From Lysinibacillus pakistanensis (GTDB taxonomy: Bacteria > Bacillota > Bacilli > Bacillales_A > Planococcaceae): a DNA stretch of 64,000 bases. This document shows positions 41,764 to 53,121 of the stretch, piece after piece. The notes under the pieces were generated by a model that made no database searches, had not been told where the DNA came from, and saw nothing but the letters and a program-made list of their open reading frames with translations. Within the stretch, counting starts at the first letter, position 1. Each line of letters starts with the position of its first letter. A program made the translations under genes and the position numbers. The DNA lies in the NCBI GenBank assembly GCA_001312325.1, contig BBDJ01000017.1, forward strand, positions 1 to 64,000, written 5' to 3'.

Positions 41764-42647
41764 ATGGAGTCTGTTGTGAGACAAAGCATAAAAACTAGTA
41801 ATGTATTTTCTTATTTGAAGCATCTATACGAGCAGCATCAAAACAATACATTGTATATAAAACGTTTAAAGGCATTAAAGCAAATTATTCAAGAAAATGC
41901 TTTACATACTTATTTTCAACCGATAGTTGATATTCAGACTATGCAGACATTGGGATTTGAAGCGTTAAATCGTCCAGAGCCTTCTCAACTGTTTTCAAAT
42001 GTCGATCAGTTTTATGAATTTGTTGGACAGACTGACTGTGTTTTTTTTATTTGAATGCTTTTGTCGTAACCTTTCATTGCAGCGTTTTAAAGAGAGATTA
42101 CCCGAAGATTTGATAAATAGAGATTTTTTTAGTTTTTCTAAATATACATCCGAATGTATTACTAGATAAGAAATATCATAGTGGTGAAACCTTGCAATTG
42201 TTAAAGGAGTTGGGAATTAAACCGCAGCAGGTTGTATTTGAGCTTACAGAGCGTAGTGCAGTGGTAGATTTTGTAGAGTTTGAACGTGTGTTATCACATT
42301 ATCGATCACAGGGCTATAGAATTGCAGTGGATGATATGGGTTCAGGCTATAACAGCCTAAAAACACTTATTTATTTAAAGCCCGAATTTATTAAGCTAGA
42401 CCGCTCTTTAATTCAATTTATCGATCAAAATAGTGAACAGCAGCAGCTTGTGACATTGTTGATGGGATATGCAGAGCAGGTAGAAACTAAAATTATTGCA
42501 GAGGGTATAGAGCGGCAAGAGGAGCTTGAATATTTGCATAAAATAGGTATTCATTATGCCCAAGGATATGCGATAGGAAAGCCCGCAAAGGAAATACATT
42601 TGGGGGAAATAAGGATGGGTGACCATGAAGATAGGGGAAGTCATTGA
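41764..42647 (+). CDS. EAL-domain c-di-GMP phosphodiesterase (frameshifted)
   Basis: About 294 aa. A short N-terminal region, then an EAL domain with all catalytic positions apparent: EAL in FEALNRP, Asn in FLNIHPNVL, Glu in FELTERS, Asp pair in VDDMGSGY, Lys in IKLDRSL, Glu in AEGIER and Gln in YAQGYAIGKP. It should hydrolyse c-di-GMP. Breaks at eight T near 42043 and seven T near 42127. The end overlaps the next gene (CBS-GGDEF) by 23 bases, so they are coupled. Confidence 0.88.
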
Positions 42648-43584
42648 AACTGTTCCTTGTATTGATGAATTTGTGAAAAACAGAGAGGTGGATTTACTGT
42701 TCACAAGTAATCTATCGTTGCGCAGTGTTGTTGTTGTCAGAGATGAGAGACCAATTGGGCATATTACACGCACACATTTCTATCAAAAAAATTGGTACAC
42801 GTTATGGCTATAATTTATTTATGGGACGTCAAAACCAACTTGTTATTAAGGACAATCCTTTAATGGTAGAACATCATGCACCTATTACTGAAGTTAGCAC
42901 AGTCGCAATGAGTAGACCTCCAGAAGATTTATATGATGATGTTATAGTTACACGAAATGGTATATATGTTGGGGTAGTTAGCATTCGCGAACTATTACTA
43001 AAGCTTGTAGATACCCAAGTAGCTATTGCAAGCTTCTTAAATCCATTAAGTAGCCTTCCGGGTAATAAATTAATTGATGAAAAACTAGAAGAAGCGTTGT
43101 TATTACCACAATATAGCTTAATCTATTTCGATTTAGACCATTTTAAATCCTATAATGACACGTACGGTTTTAATAAAGGAGATAAGATCCTACTATATTT
43201 AACAGATATTTTGAAAAGAAATATCGTTGGTGTAGAAGATTTTTTAGGGCATATTGGAGGAGATGATTTTGTCGCAATTCTCCCTCATTTTGATACTCTT
43301 CCTATTTGTGAAAAAAATTATAAATGAGTTTGATGCTAAAATTTTAAACTTCTATAACCCAGAGGATTTAGCTACATTACAGTTTCATAATAGAATGGGG
43401 AAGCTAGAGCCCTTTAGGTGTACATCTCTATCAATCGCGGTGATTACCAATCAAAATCAACAATTCACCTCTGTCGAGCAATTGTCAGATGCTGTGACAC
43501 GTGTAAAAAAACAATGCAAAAAGATTTCTGCAAGCTGTTATTTAATTAATGAATACAAAAAAAGAAACCTACCTCATTCATTAA
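42625..43584 (+). CDS. CBS-pair plus degenerate GGDEF protein (frameshifted)
   Basis: About 319 aa. Two CBS motifs (residues about 1-130: RSVVVVRDERPIGHITRTHF and DDVIVTRNGIYVGVVSIREL), then a GGDEF domain (YSLIYFDLDHFKSYNDTYGF, FLGHIGGDDFVAIL). The signature reads GGDDF, lacking the catalytic Glu, and no RxxD inhibitory site precedes it. It may be inactive or serve as a GTP/c-di-GMP sensor for the EAL partner. Breaks at seven A near 42785, 43309 and 43557; after repair the protein ends at 43584, two bases before an IS remnant. ATG 42625 follows AAGGATGGG. Confidence 0.82.
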
Positions 43585-43585
43585 T

Positions 43586-43850
43586 TGGTCCGCACCCAAA
43601 AGTTAGAGCTAACAAACTAACTTTTGGAGTGTTTTTGTATGGCAAAAAAATAGCGAAGAAATTAAAGATGATAAAAGAGTATCTTGAGGTTAATCTAGGA
43701 TACCACTTACTTACTTAAAAATATCCTCTGTCCGTGTGAAGCTGGGTTCGTAACTATAAAGAATTAGGCATGAAGGACTTTCTGTAAAAACGACATTTAT
43801 TCTGTTCAATTCAATTTGAATGAATTACATTATATTTCTTTCCTATTATT
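43586..43850 (+). mobile_element. IS3-family (IS150-like) left-end remnant
   Basis: Starts with a typical IS3 terminal repeat (GGTCCGCACCCAAAAGTTAG), an internal AGTTAG/CTAACT hairpin, then ATG 43639 and pieces of an orfA: MAKK.SEEIKD, EYLEVNLGYHLL, YKELGMK and YSVQFNLNELHYIS in changing frames with stops. Orf B, the transposase core and the right end are absent. A decayed fragment; it replaced or abuts the natural downstream region of the CBS-GGDEF gene. Confidence 0.75.
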
Positions 43851-44025
43851 ACTCCACTACCAGTCATAACCACTACTTTATCTTGTATTCTCTATATAAA
43901 GAACTTTTTCCCAAAGCAAAAAGATTTAACGTTAAACTAAATTTATTATATTTCGTGTTTGGGGCATAATCAAAGACAAGGAATCGCTTTCATTTTAGGA
44001 AATTATTAATCTGAATAAAACATAC

Positions 44026-44056
44026 TTGAATTATAGGGATTATGGGTATATAATTC
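44026..44056 (+). promoter_or_regulatory. tcyP promoter overlapped by inverted repeat
   Basis: TTGAAT (44026-44031), 17-base spacer, TATAAT (44049-44054). Arms GAATTATA (44028-44035) and TATAATTC (44049-44056) are exact complements spanning the promoter. A repressor such as the cysteine regulator CymR could bind here, but this is inferred from position only. Confidence 0.5.
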
Positions 44057-44094
44057 GATTTACATCATAATTAAGCATCTTAGGAGGATTTCCA

Positions 44095-45491
44095 TTGTCT
44101 ACATTACAAATAATTCTTAACGTAGCCGTTTTGCTCGTGTTCGTTGGAATTTTATATTTTATGAACAAAAAACACGTTAAGTTTTCGAATCGTGTTTTTA
44201 CAGGTTTAGGTCTAGGAATTGCACTTGGTCTTGGACTTCACTTAATTTATGGTATCGATTCTGAGATATTGGCTAAAACGACTTCTTGGTACAATATTAT
44301 CGGTACGGGTTATGTGAAATTACTACAAATGGTTGCTATGCCATTAGTATTTATTTCAATTTTAATCGCCTTTACAAAAATGAAGGTGGGTAAAAATTTT
44401 GGTAAAATGGCTGCACTCATTTTAGCCATTTTAATTGGTACGACGGCTGTATCAGCAGCAGTAGGTATTTTATCAGCAACTGTATTTGATTTAGATGCAT
44501 CACAAATTATGCAAGGTGATGCAGAAACTGAGCGTGGTGCATATATCGAAGAAAAAAACTTCCGGATTAGCTGCACCAGATTTACCAACGCAAATTATTG
44601 AGCTGTTCCCAGCAAACCCATTCCTTGATTTAACGGGAGCTCGTTCAACATCTACGATTGCTGTCGTAATTTTTTTCAGCATTCCTAGGCTTTGCTATTT
44701 ACGTGTAGCACGTAAGGATGAAGCGATGGGTGCAACAATTAAGAAGGGTCTAGATGCCATCTATGCATTAGTAATGGGTGTTGTAACAATCGTTTTACGT
44801 TTAACACCATACGGAATCCTTGCCATTATGGCACGTACAGTAGCAACATCTGATTTTGGGGCAATTTATAATTTGGGTAAATTTGTCATTGCATCCTATG
44901 CAGCACTATTTATTGTGTTAATAGTACACTTATTAATCTTAACATTAAGTGGTTTAAATCCCTTTACGTATTTAAAAAAAATCTGCGGAAACACTATTAT
45001 TTGCCTTTACATCGCGTTCAAGTGCTGGTACTTTGCCAATGAACATTAAAACGCAAACTGGCCGTCTAGGTGTACCAGAGGGAATTGCGAACTTCTCAGG
45101 TTCATTTGGTTTATCGATTGGTCAAAATGGCTGTGCTGGTGTCTATCCTGCGATGCTAGCCATCATGATTGCGCCTACTGTTGGCATTAATCCACTTGAT
45201 CCAGTGTTCATCATTACTGTGATTGCAGTAGTGGCAATTAGTTCATTTGGTGTAGCTGGTGTTGGTGGAGGTGCAACATTTGCAGCAATTCTAGTCTTAT
45301 CAGCACTTGATTTACCAGTTGCGCTTGCGGGTATTTTAATCTCTGTTGAGCCATTAATCGACATGGGTCGTACGGCACTAAATGTAAGTGGTTCTATGAC
45401 AGCGGGTGTAACAACTGCACGTGTAACCAAAGAATTGGACACAGACATGTACAATAATAAAGAATTAGGTGCCCAAGTATCAGACCTATAA
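44095..45491 (+). CDS. tcyP: L-cystine symporter (frameshifted)
   Basis: About 464-aa dicarboxylate/amino acid:cation symporter (DAACS) of the TcyP type. N-terminal helices ([18 protein letters not shown]), [20 protein letters not shown], and the conserved substrate/ion regions [16 protein letters not shown] and [20 protein letters not shown] start after AGGAGGATT. Breaks at runs near 44554, 44672 and 44975; after repair [20 protein letters not shown] and [20 protein letters not shown] are continuous. Imports cystine as a sulphur source. Confidence 0.9.
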
Positions 45492-45500
45492 AAAATTAAG

Positions 45501-45535
45501 AAGGAGCTATTCTCTATTGAGAGTAGCTCCTTTTT
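45501..45535 (+). terminator. Terminator after tcyP
   Basis: Arms AAGGAGCTA/TAGCTCCTT with five T. Confidence 0.88.
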
Positions 45536-45575
45536 AACTGCTTATGAATAGCCATTGTTTTTAATAATTAGGCAT

Positions 45576-45891
45576 TTATATTATTTTGACATAAAAATCC
45601 TTACCATTAATTAGTTCGCTAAGTTCAATGGCATAATTGGTTTTATAATAATCGTATATATTGCGTGCTAACCCGGAGTGACCATTTAAATATGTTCCCT
45701 TTATAATTTCCTTACGTGGATTATGAAAATCAAAATACAAGCGTGAATCGTGGCACATAGTATCCAAAATAGCTTTAAATTCTTGCTCTTCAATATGAAT
45801 TCCACGCGTATATTTGCATTCTCTGCGGTACGTATCATGGGAAACATTGACTGGGGAAGGCTCAAGAATTATTTCGATTTTTTTTATTCAA
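45576..45891 (-). CDS. Hypothetical protein (frameshifted)
   Basis: About 104 aa when eight A near 45878 are cut to seven: IEIILEPSPVNVSHDTYRRE, GIHIEEQEFKAILDTMCHDS, then RLYFDFHNPRKEIIKGTYLN and NIYDYYKTNYAIELSELING. TTG start at 45891 with AAAGGAG upstream. Soluble, mixed alpha/beta by composition. No family recognised. Stands alone between tcyP (converging) and ypsA (same strand). Confidence 0.6.
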
Positions 45892-46012
45892 ATGTCAACA
45901 GCTCCTTTTAGGATATTAGCAACATGACTAGATGAAATTCAAAGATGGTTATTTTAATGAATTAACCTTATAATTAAGTATATAATTGTCAGAAAATTAT
46001 ATCAATATTTTT

Positions 46013-46568
46013 CTACCAATCTTGTTGCGCTATTTCCTCAGCTATTACTTGTAAGTCGTAGGCATTAATTGTTAAAAGTGTGTAGTCGTGAGTGTCCATA
46101 TATTTTTCTGCTAGACGCTTCATATATTTTGGGGAGCCCTCGTTTTCTTCATCATAAACAAGTAGCAGACCATCTGTGTTTTGAATGATAAATTTATCCT
46201 TCTCGATAAATTGCCAGGGAGCCTCATATGGCTTTTTCGTAACACTCGTCACAAAATCTGCTTGAGCTAATAAGGCTTGATATTTTTCCTTTTTATGGTC
46301 CTGCCAATTTTTCTCCTGCTCAAGGAAGGGAGTAATAACAGCATATTTTAAATGAGGGAATTCTTTTTTTTAATAGCAAGACAATTTCAGCTCCCCAAGT
46401 TTCTACACCGGGCTGTCCACTAATGATAATCCACTCTAATCCTTCATCCATTAGTATACGTAGACGGGTTTCAAGCGCTTTTTTTGATAATGGCTATACC
46501 TGGATGCTTGTCATTGAAAATTCCGAGTTCATGAGCTTATAGCCAGTGATAATGAGTCGTTGTAACAA
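46013..46568 (-). CDS. ypsA: YpsA family protein, DUF1273 (frameshifted)
   Basis: About 185 aa. LIITGYK near the N-terminus, GLEWIIISGQPGVETWGAEI (Rossmann-like nucleotide-binding segment) and FVTSVTKKPYEAPWQFIEKD are characteristic of YpsA, a SLOG-superfamily protein linked in Bacillus to cell division and stress. Best start is TTG 46568 with AGGGGG at 7-base spacing. Breaks: a lost base (GCTT for GCCTT on the plus strand) near 46535, seven T near 46482 and eight T near 46366. Confidence 0.82.
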
Positions 46569-46658
46569 TAAAATGCCCCCTAATCTGTATAGTAGTAATA
46601 GTATACAGTAGGAGGCAATAGAAAACGAATTCCTTTATGCTTTACAGTCGTTAAAAAG

Positions 46659-46754
46659 TTAAAATGCAAATAGTGTTAGGACTACAGCTACAGCTGCACA
46701 GATGCCTAAAAACCACCATGTGTCTGTAAAGTCCTCTTTGGTGTCACTATTCAT
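46659..46754 (-). CDS. 31-aa membrane protein
   Basis: MNSDTKEDFTDTWWFLGICA then AVAVVLTLFAF, stop: a short acidic N-terminus and one membrane helix. RBS AGAAAGGACAG at 8-base spacing. The start overlaps the stop region of the DUF418 gene by 8 bases, so it is the last cistron of that operon. Family not recognised; the size and layout suggest a small regulatory or accessory membrane peptide. Confidence 0.65.
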   Translation of the reverse strand: MNSDTKEDFTDTWWFLGICAAVAVVLTLFAF

Positions 46755-47912
46755 GTGTTACCTGTCCTTTCTTTTTAATCTGTCCATTCCATGACCAATT
46801 TGTCCATGCTCGGAGTACAGCTTCGAATGGTCCGCGCTTAAATTTCTTTAAATAGGCAATGCTAAACGCACATTGCAAGCTATAAACTATAATACCGAAT
46901 ACAATACCGCCAAGAACGCCCAGCTTGCTATATAATCCAAGGCCATATCCGTAAAAGATTGTTGTACAAATAATGGTTTGCATTAGATAATTAGTAAGTG
47001 ATAATTTACCAACACTTTCAAAGGCAGGGGAGAGCAATTGAACAGGACGTGATTTAAATAATAGTGCTGCTAGGCAGACATAGCCAATTGCTAAAAGCTG
47101 AGAGCCTCCCATAGCTAAAAGATTCGAGAAATTATTTTCTATATAACTAAAACTTTTACAAGCTAGCCCAATCGGAACAAGTAATGCACCTAGTTTATAC
47201 CATTTTTTTCTCGTCCTCCATATTCACAAATGCTTGCTTTTTAGCGAATCCCATACCAAGCAGGAACAAAGGAGCGTAGAAGATAGGTGCAAATATAAGG
47301 ATGATGAAAATATAGGAAGGATCATCCATTCCAGGAGGTAAAGTATTTGCTCGAAAATCATAAATATCTAAATAACTTCCATTTGCATACACATTATCAG
47401 CTTGCTCGATGTAAGACTCTAATTCTTTTTGTTCCTTTTTAGTTGGATCCATGTGACCGAATGTTAAAGCGGTTGTCAGTACAAAAAGAATCCCAGCCAA
47501 ATAAAAAGTGTTTTTGGCTTACGGTTAATAAAAGGGAGTAAAAATAGAGTCATACAGCCATAGGATAGAAGTATATCTCCTTCCCAAAACAGTGTTGAAT
47601 GAAGCCAGCCAAGTGCAATTAGCCCAGTGGCACGACGTAAAATGGACCAGCGACTTTTATTTTTTTTCTTTTACGAATGGATTCAATCATTTTAATAAGA
47701 GAGAAGCCAAATAAAATTGTAAAAATAGGCATGAATGATCCTTCGATGAAGATTTTAACGAAATATAAAGCACCATTATCGATGATTGAAAGATGTTGAA
47801 GCTCATCTTTACCATACATGCCAAATTGGAAAATCAGTAAATTCGCCATTAAGATGCCAAATAAACTAAAGCCACGCATTGTATCAATGAAGGTTACACG
47901 GTTTGTTGTCAT
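46747..47912 (-). CDS. DUF418 family membrane protein (frameshifted)
   Basis: About 390 aa with about ten TM segments. Opening RVTFIDTMRGFSLFGILMAN and the C-terminal FESVGKLSLTNYLMQTIICT with FGIIVYSLQCAFSIAYLKKF and the RGPFEAVLRAWT end are the DUF418 (YeiB-like) pattern. Breaks near 47667, 47518 and 47205 at long T/A runs. Encoded with a 31-aa membrane protein at its 3' end. Function not established. Confidence 0.87.
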
Positions 47913-48015
47913 TGCGTTTTATCTCCTTAATTGGTTATCTTATACATAGTGTACTTAGTAAAGCTTATGGCTAAATAATGACAGCCTTAAAGTAATCTTA
48001 AAAGTAGGTGGTAGA

Positions 48016-48718
48016 ATGCAAGATGCATCAATTTTAGTGTTAGAGGATGAACGTGCTATTGCGGAAATGATTGAAATTATATTGGGGAAAGATGGATTTT
48101 CAAACATTACATTATGTAGCACTGTAGAAGAAGCGAAAAAGAACTTAGAGATGAAAGCCTTTGATTTTTATTTATTAGATATCATGCTACCAGATGGAAA
48201 TGGGATAGAAATGGCGAATCTAATTCGTGAGCGTAGCGATGCGCCTGTATTCTTTTTAACTGCCAAGGGTAGTGATGCTGATAAGCTTCGGGGGTTTATG
48301 AATGGAGCAGATGATTATATTACAAAACCATTTAATCCACTTGAGCTGGTAGCGAGGGTGAAGGTACAGCTTGGACGCTATCTTAAAAAGAAGGATGTAT
48401 CACAAAACCATCTTTTTGTATGTAGTCGATTTACATTTAATATCGATGCAGCAGAGATAATCGTAGATGGGACAAAGGAAATTATTAGTGGGCGTTTATT
48501 TCATTTATTAAAATATTTATGTGAAAATACTGGGCAGGTATTATCAAAGGAGCAAATTTATGAGCGTGTATGGGGCGATTGCTTATTTGATGATAATACT
48601 GTAATGGTGCATATTCGAAAACTGCGAGAAAAAAATAGAAAAGAATCCAGGTAAACCAACTTGCATTATAACTGTAAGAGGCATTGGTTATAAACTTGTC
48701 GGAGATGCTCTTTCATGA
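48016..48718 (+). CDS. OmpR-family response regulator (frameshifted)
   Basis: Receiver domain with Asp 55 in YLLDIMLPDGNG and Lys in DYITKPFNP, then a winged helix (ISGRLFHLLKYLCENTGQVL, VMVHIRKLREK). Break at seven A near 48629; six gives KLREKIEKNPGKPTCIITVR and the end at 48718, overlapping the kinase start (ATGA). Divergent from the DUF418 gene with about 100 bases between. Confidence 0.9.
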
Positions 48719-50371
48719 AGCCAGCCAGAAAATTAACACTTCGCTTTGTATCTTATTTCATTGTTTTTTTATTTGTTAATTATCTCAGGCTTTGTCATTA
48801 GTTTGGTGTCCTTCGGGATCTTTATCAATAAACGAGTGGGCGATAATATTCATGTAATGACCTCCTACGAAATTAAAGATGATGCTGTTGTAGAAAAGGG
48901 AGCCTCTATTAAAATTGCTGATTATTTAGTGAAGAGAGCGAATGAGAATGCAGGACAATTATACTTATTTGATCAATCCATGAACATTGTTGATTACACA
49001 GGAGACATATGTGAGCTATGTGGAATGACGGATAGTGAGGTATTGAATCTTAAGAGACTAGGTATGCATACATGGGAGATTCCTGGCTATTATTTATTAT
49101 TTCTGCCAATATCACCTGTTCAGTCAATTATTGAGGATTCACTTCAAAGTTGGGAAGAAAAAGGAGAGATACCGTCAGAGCTACTTCAACGTATTCAGGA
49201 TAAAAAGGCATCTATTGAAATCTATAATGAGCAATGGGACCGTGTAGAAGTCATTGGAGAGCGTTATAAAAAAAACTCCATAAGCCACAGTTGCTAGAAG
49301 AAAAATACGATATTTTTGAGCATGAAGAGTTAATACAGAGTGCAGCTTTAGAAAATGGTTCAACACTGGTTGTGCGCATGCCAAATCCATCGTATAAGCC
49401 ATTTGAGGAGCCATTTAATAAAGCAATGCTGTTATTTATCTCCACCTTTTTTTGGAGGGCACATTATCTTGTTAATTGGTGTAATATTTTTATCTATAAG
49501 CATTTCTCGTCAATTTGTACGACCACTTGTTTATGTATTATCTCGAATCGACCGACTTACTCAGTTTGATTATAGTGAGGTAAGTGACAAGAATATTCAT
49601 CATCAGAAGACAGGGAAGCTAAAAAAAGAAATTTAAATTATTTCAACCTGTGGATGAATCTCTCAACCATTTATCAGAACGACTTTCTTTTAATGAAAGG
49701 CAAATTAAACAAGCAGAGCAATTACGCGAAGAGTGGATTACAGGGCTATCACATGATTTAAAAACACCTCTTAGCTCAATTTATGGTTACTCCACTATGC
49801 TTGCTTCAGAAGACTATAATTGGTCAATGGAGGAAATGCGTATTTTTGCAAGTACAATGCAGGAAAAAGCAACGTATATGGATGCACTTATTCAGGATTT
49901 AACCTATACGTATCAATTAAAAAAATAAAGCCATTCAACTTGAAAAAGTATTGATACCACTTGCTTCGTGGCTACCAAAGTTCGTGGATGAGCAAGTATC
50001 TGTAAATGTATATGGAGATGTTATGTTGGAAGCTGATGAGCTTTTGTTAAAACGAATTTTAGATAATTTGATTACCAATGCGAAAAAAATATACACCTAA
50101 AGGCACCAAAGTAATGGTAGATGCACAGCAAATCAATAAATCTGTAGTAATGACAATCACTGATCAAGGACCTGGCATACCACAGGAAGAGTTAGATAAT
50201 TTATTTGAACGATATTATAGAGGTACTAATACTACGGATGATACTACTGGTACAGGATTGGGACTAGCTATTACGAAACAATTAATTGATCTGCATAATG
50301 GATCGATCAGCGTTCGAACAGACTCGGATGGCACAGTTTTTGTTTTAACATTTCAATGTCAATCATTATAA
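48715..50371 (+). CDS. Sensor histidine kinase (frameshifted)
   Basis: About 550 aa. TM1 (FLLIISGFVISLVSFGIFIN), a long extracytoplasmic domain of about 200 residues including CELCGM, TM2 (GGHIILLIGVIFLSISISRQF), HAMP, H-box GLSHDLKTPLSSIYGYSTM, N-box DNLITNAKKYT, G1 DQGPGIP and G2 GTGLGLAITKQL. Breaks at runs near 48763, 49268, 49449, 49624, 49921 and 50086. Signal unknown. Confidence 0.87.
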
Positions 50372-50373
50372 AG

Positions 50374-50426
50374 AAGGGTAGTACAGGTGATGATTCACTT
50401 TGTACTACCCTTTGCTTTATTTTTTT
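50374..50426. terminator. Bidirectional terminator between kinase and TetR gene
   Basis: Arms AAGGGTAGTACA/TGTACTACCCTT with T-rich flank; converging transcription. Confidence 0.88.
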
Positions 50427-51321
50427 GCATCTCTCAGATGGCTGCTCAACTTTTACATATCGCCAAAGGCTATTGGCAATATCCCGTGCTTCTGCTACGT
50501 GCTCCGTTCCAACGAAAGCTTTACGGAAAGGTGTAAGAAGTGATTCAATGATAAAAAGCTTTGGTTTTTCACGCTGTAGTTCCTCTAATAAAAATTCCAC
50601 GTATTCTAGGCCCTCCACTGTTTCATTCTTAGATAAACCCTTTTTAAAGCCTCTTAATTGCTCAATAACTGTGTCTTTATTAACTGCTTTATAATTCACA
50701 ACATTTTGGATGGTGTTAATCATTTCAACACTGACAATGATTTCTTTTGATTCAAGCATAGCAGGTATAATTACGCTAATATTGCGTAATGCTACACGTA
50801 CAATGCTTCGCGATTTATATATTTATAATCAGCAATTAAAACAGCTCGCAATGTCAGATTAATCATACCAAGTGTTTGCACAGCACATTCATAGCTAATT
50901 GGACTAATTTCTTCTCCAAATACTTGAACAAGTCGATTTGCAAGCCACTCCAGCTCTTGTAAGTGATAGTTTATAATGATTTTTTTAAGTTCATTATCTC
51001 GAGAATGGAATATAGACTCAAAAATTTGGATTAAATTATGCTCACGATTGACATACATAAGTACTGCTACTTGCTGAGTTAAGACTTCCAGGTCGGTAGG
51101 ATCTTTCCCGTATAGAAGCTCGTGACGACGATTACTAGCTTCCTCACGCCCCTCATCTAATATGGCGATTAGGCATTCATTTTTAGAAGAAAAATGATTA
51201 TAAAATGTTCCCTTTGAAATTTTAGCTGAACCAATGATGTCGTTAATAGATGTATCAACGAATCCTTTTCAATAAATAAGTCTCTTGCAGCAGAAATAAT
51301 TTGCCTTTTTCTTTTATTCAT
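50417..51321 (-). CDS. TetR-family regulator (frameshifted)
   Basis: About 301 aa. N-terminal HTH: RQIISAARDLFIEKGFVDTS, then INDIIGSAKISKGTFYNHFS. A long C-terminal ligand domain follows (ELEWLANRLVQVFGEEISPI). Breaks: a missing A near 51268, a shift near 50770-50790 and seven A near 50421; six A there gives a stop at 50417 right after SERCKK, at the shared terminator. ATG 51321 after GGTGAGG. Divergent from an EmrB-type pump, which it most likely represses. Confidence 0.85.
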
Positions 51322-51477
51322 AACCTCACCTTTTTATCGATATTATACTCTTATTCTATAGCTAAAATGCTTATTTATCAACGTTTAAAATTTTTATAGA
51401 CTTAATTCTTGAAAAAAAGTAGACTGCGAGTATAAAATAAGTTTTATCGAAAAACAAGAAAGAATTGAGGGATTAAT

Positions 51478-53002
51478 ATGGAAAGTGATCAAACAATGAA
51501 AAAGCCCCCATATGGAATGATTTCGATTTTATTTGTGGGGGCATTTGTTGCTTTTCTAAATAACACATTGTTAAATGTTGCTTTACCAACAATCATGAAA
51601 GATTTTGGTATAACATATTCAAAGGTACAATGGCTTGCAACAGGTTATATGCTAGTAAGTGGTATTCTAGTGCCAGCTTCAGCGTTCTTCGTTACACGCT
51701 TTAAAAATAGACATTTGTTTATTGCAGCAATGTCAGTCTTTACAATTGGTACAATTATGGCCGGCTTTGCACCTAACTTCGAAGTATTATTAGCAGGTCG
51801 TATGGTGCAAGCAGCTGGTGCTTCAAGTATGTCCCCGCTTTTAATGAATGTAATGCTGATTAGTTTCCCGAAAGAAAAACGCGGTGCAGCAATGGGAATC
51901 TTCGGTCTAGTAATGATTTCTGCCCCAGCAATAGGTCCTACATTATCAGGATATATTGTTGAGCACCATGATTGGCGCATGCTATTCCAAATGATTATTC
52001 CGTTTGCTGTTATTAGTTTGTTATTTGGTATTTGGAAATTAGAGAACGTGATGGAGACACGTAAGGTTCATTTAGATCTACTTTCAGTCCTATTATCAAC
52101 AATCGCATTCGGTGGTATTCTATATGGTTTCAGTACTGCAGGGGATAAGGGCTGGTCAAGTCCTTGGGTATATGGCCCAATTTCAATTGGATCTATTGCT
52201 TTACTGATATTTATCTTTAAACAGCTACGCATGGATCAACCTTTGCTAAATTTACGTATTTATAAATATCCAATGTTTGCATTGGGTTCAGCTATCTCAA
52301 TTATCGTGTCAATGGCTATGTTCTCTGGTATGATTTTAACTCCTGCTTATGTACAATCGATTCGTGGAATTGATCCATTTAAAGCAGGCCTAATGATGCT
52401 TCCAGGAGCACTTGTAATGGGGATTATGTCGCCGATTACAGGGAAACTTTTTGATAAATTTGGGCCGCGTATTCTAGCAATTATCGGGTTAGCTATTACA
52501 ACAGCTGCAACATTTGGGTTAACAAAATTAGAATTAGATTCAAGCTATACATTTATCGTGTCTATGTACACAATTCGTATGTTCGGTATGTCAATGGTTA
52601 TGATGCCAATTATGACAAATGGTTTAAATCAATTACCACAAATGATGAACCCGCATGGTACAGCCATTAATAATACTGTACAGCAAGTGGCAGGAGCAAT
52701 TGGTAGTGCTGTAATGGTTACATTTATGAATAACCGTAAAAAAAGCTACAGCCCAGGATTTAATTGCAGAAGCTAAAGCGAATGCAGCGCAATCAGGAGC
52801 TGCTCCAACACCTGAACAAATGCAGCAAATGCAGGACCAAATTATGCAAACTGCCTTATTGGATGGGATTACACACTCATTCTTTATAGCAGCTTGCGTT
52901 ACAGTAATTGCCTTTGTACTTGCATTCTTCTTAAAACGTGTGAAAATTGAAAGTGTGGCTGCACATATGGATTTGAAAAAAAACCAACTAAATAATTTAT
53001 AA
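51478..53002 (+). CDS. EmrB/QacA-type MFS multidrug exporter (frameshifted)
   Basis: About 508-aa, 14-TM DHA2-family pump. FLNNTLLNVALPTIMKDF (TM1), WLATGYMLVSGILVPASAFF and motif C-like GLVMISAPAIGPTLSGYIV. Break at seven A near 52738; six gives MNNRKATAQDLIAEAKANAA and a final TM helix (FFIAACVTVIAFVLAFFLKR). Divergent TetR gene upstream. Drug specificity not predictable. Confidence 0.9.
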
Positions 53003-53039
53003 CCTGCCAGAAGCAACTCTCAACTGGCAGGTTTTTTTT
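53002..53039 (+). terminator. Terminator after MFS pump
   Basis: Arms ACCTGCCAG/CTGGCAGGT followed by eight T. Confidence 0.9.
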
Positions 53040-53049
53040 CTTTGTAGTA

Positions 53050-53102
53050 GGAATAAAAATAAACCCGTTTTTGTAGACACAATAGTGAATACAAAACGGG
53101 TT
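53050..53102 (-). terminator. Terminator after MmpL-type pump
   Basis: Arms AACCCGTTTTTGTA/TACAAAACGGGTT (one unpaired T); on the minus strand it is followed by TATTTTTATT. Confidence 0.75.
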
Positions 53103-53121
53103 CTTGCCTTGTATGATGATA

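Noticed and set aside
43586..43718. C-terminal extension of the CBS-GGDEF protein into 43718
   Set aside because: The extension reads through an IS3-type terminal repeat; repairing the seven-A run at 43557 gives a natural stop at 43584.
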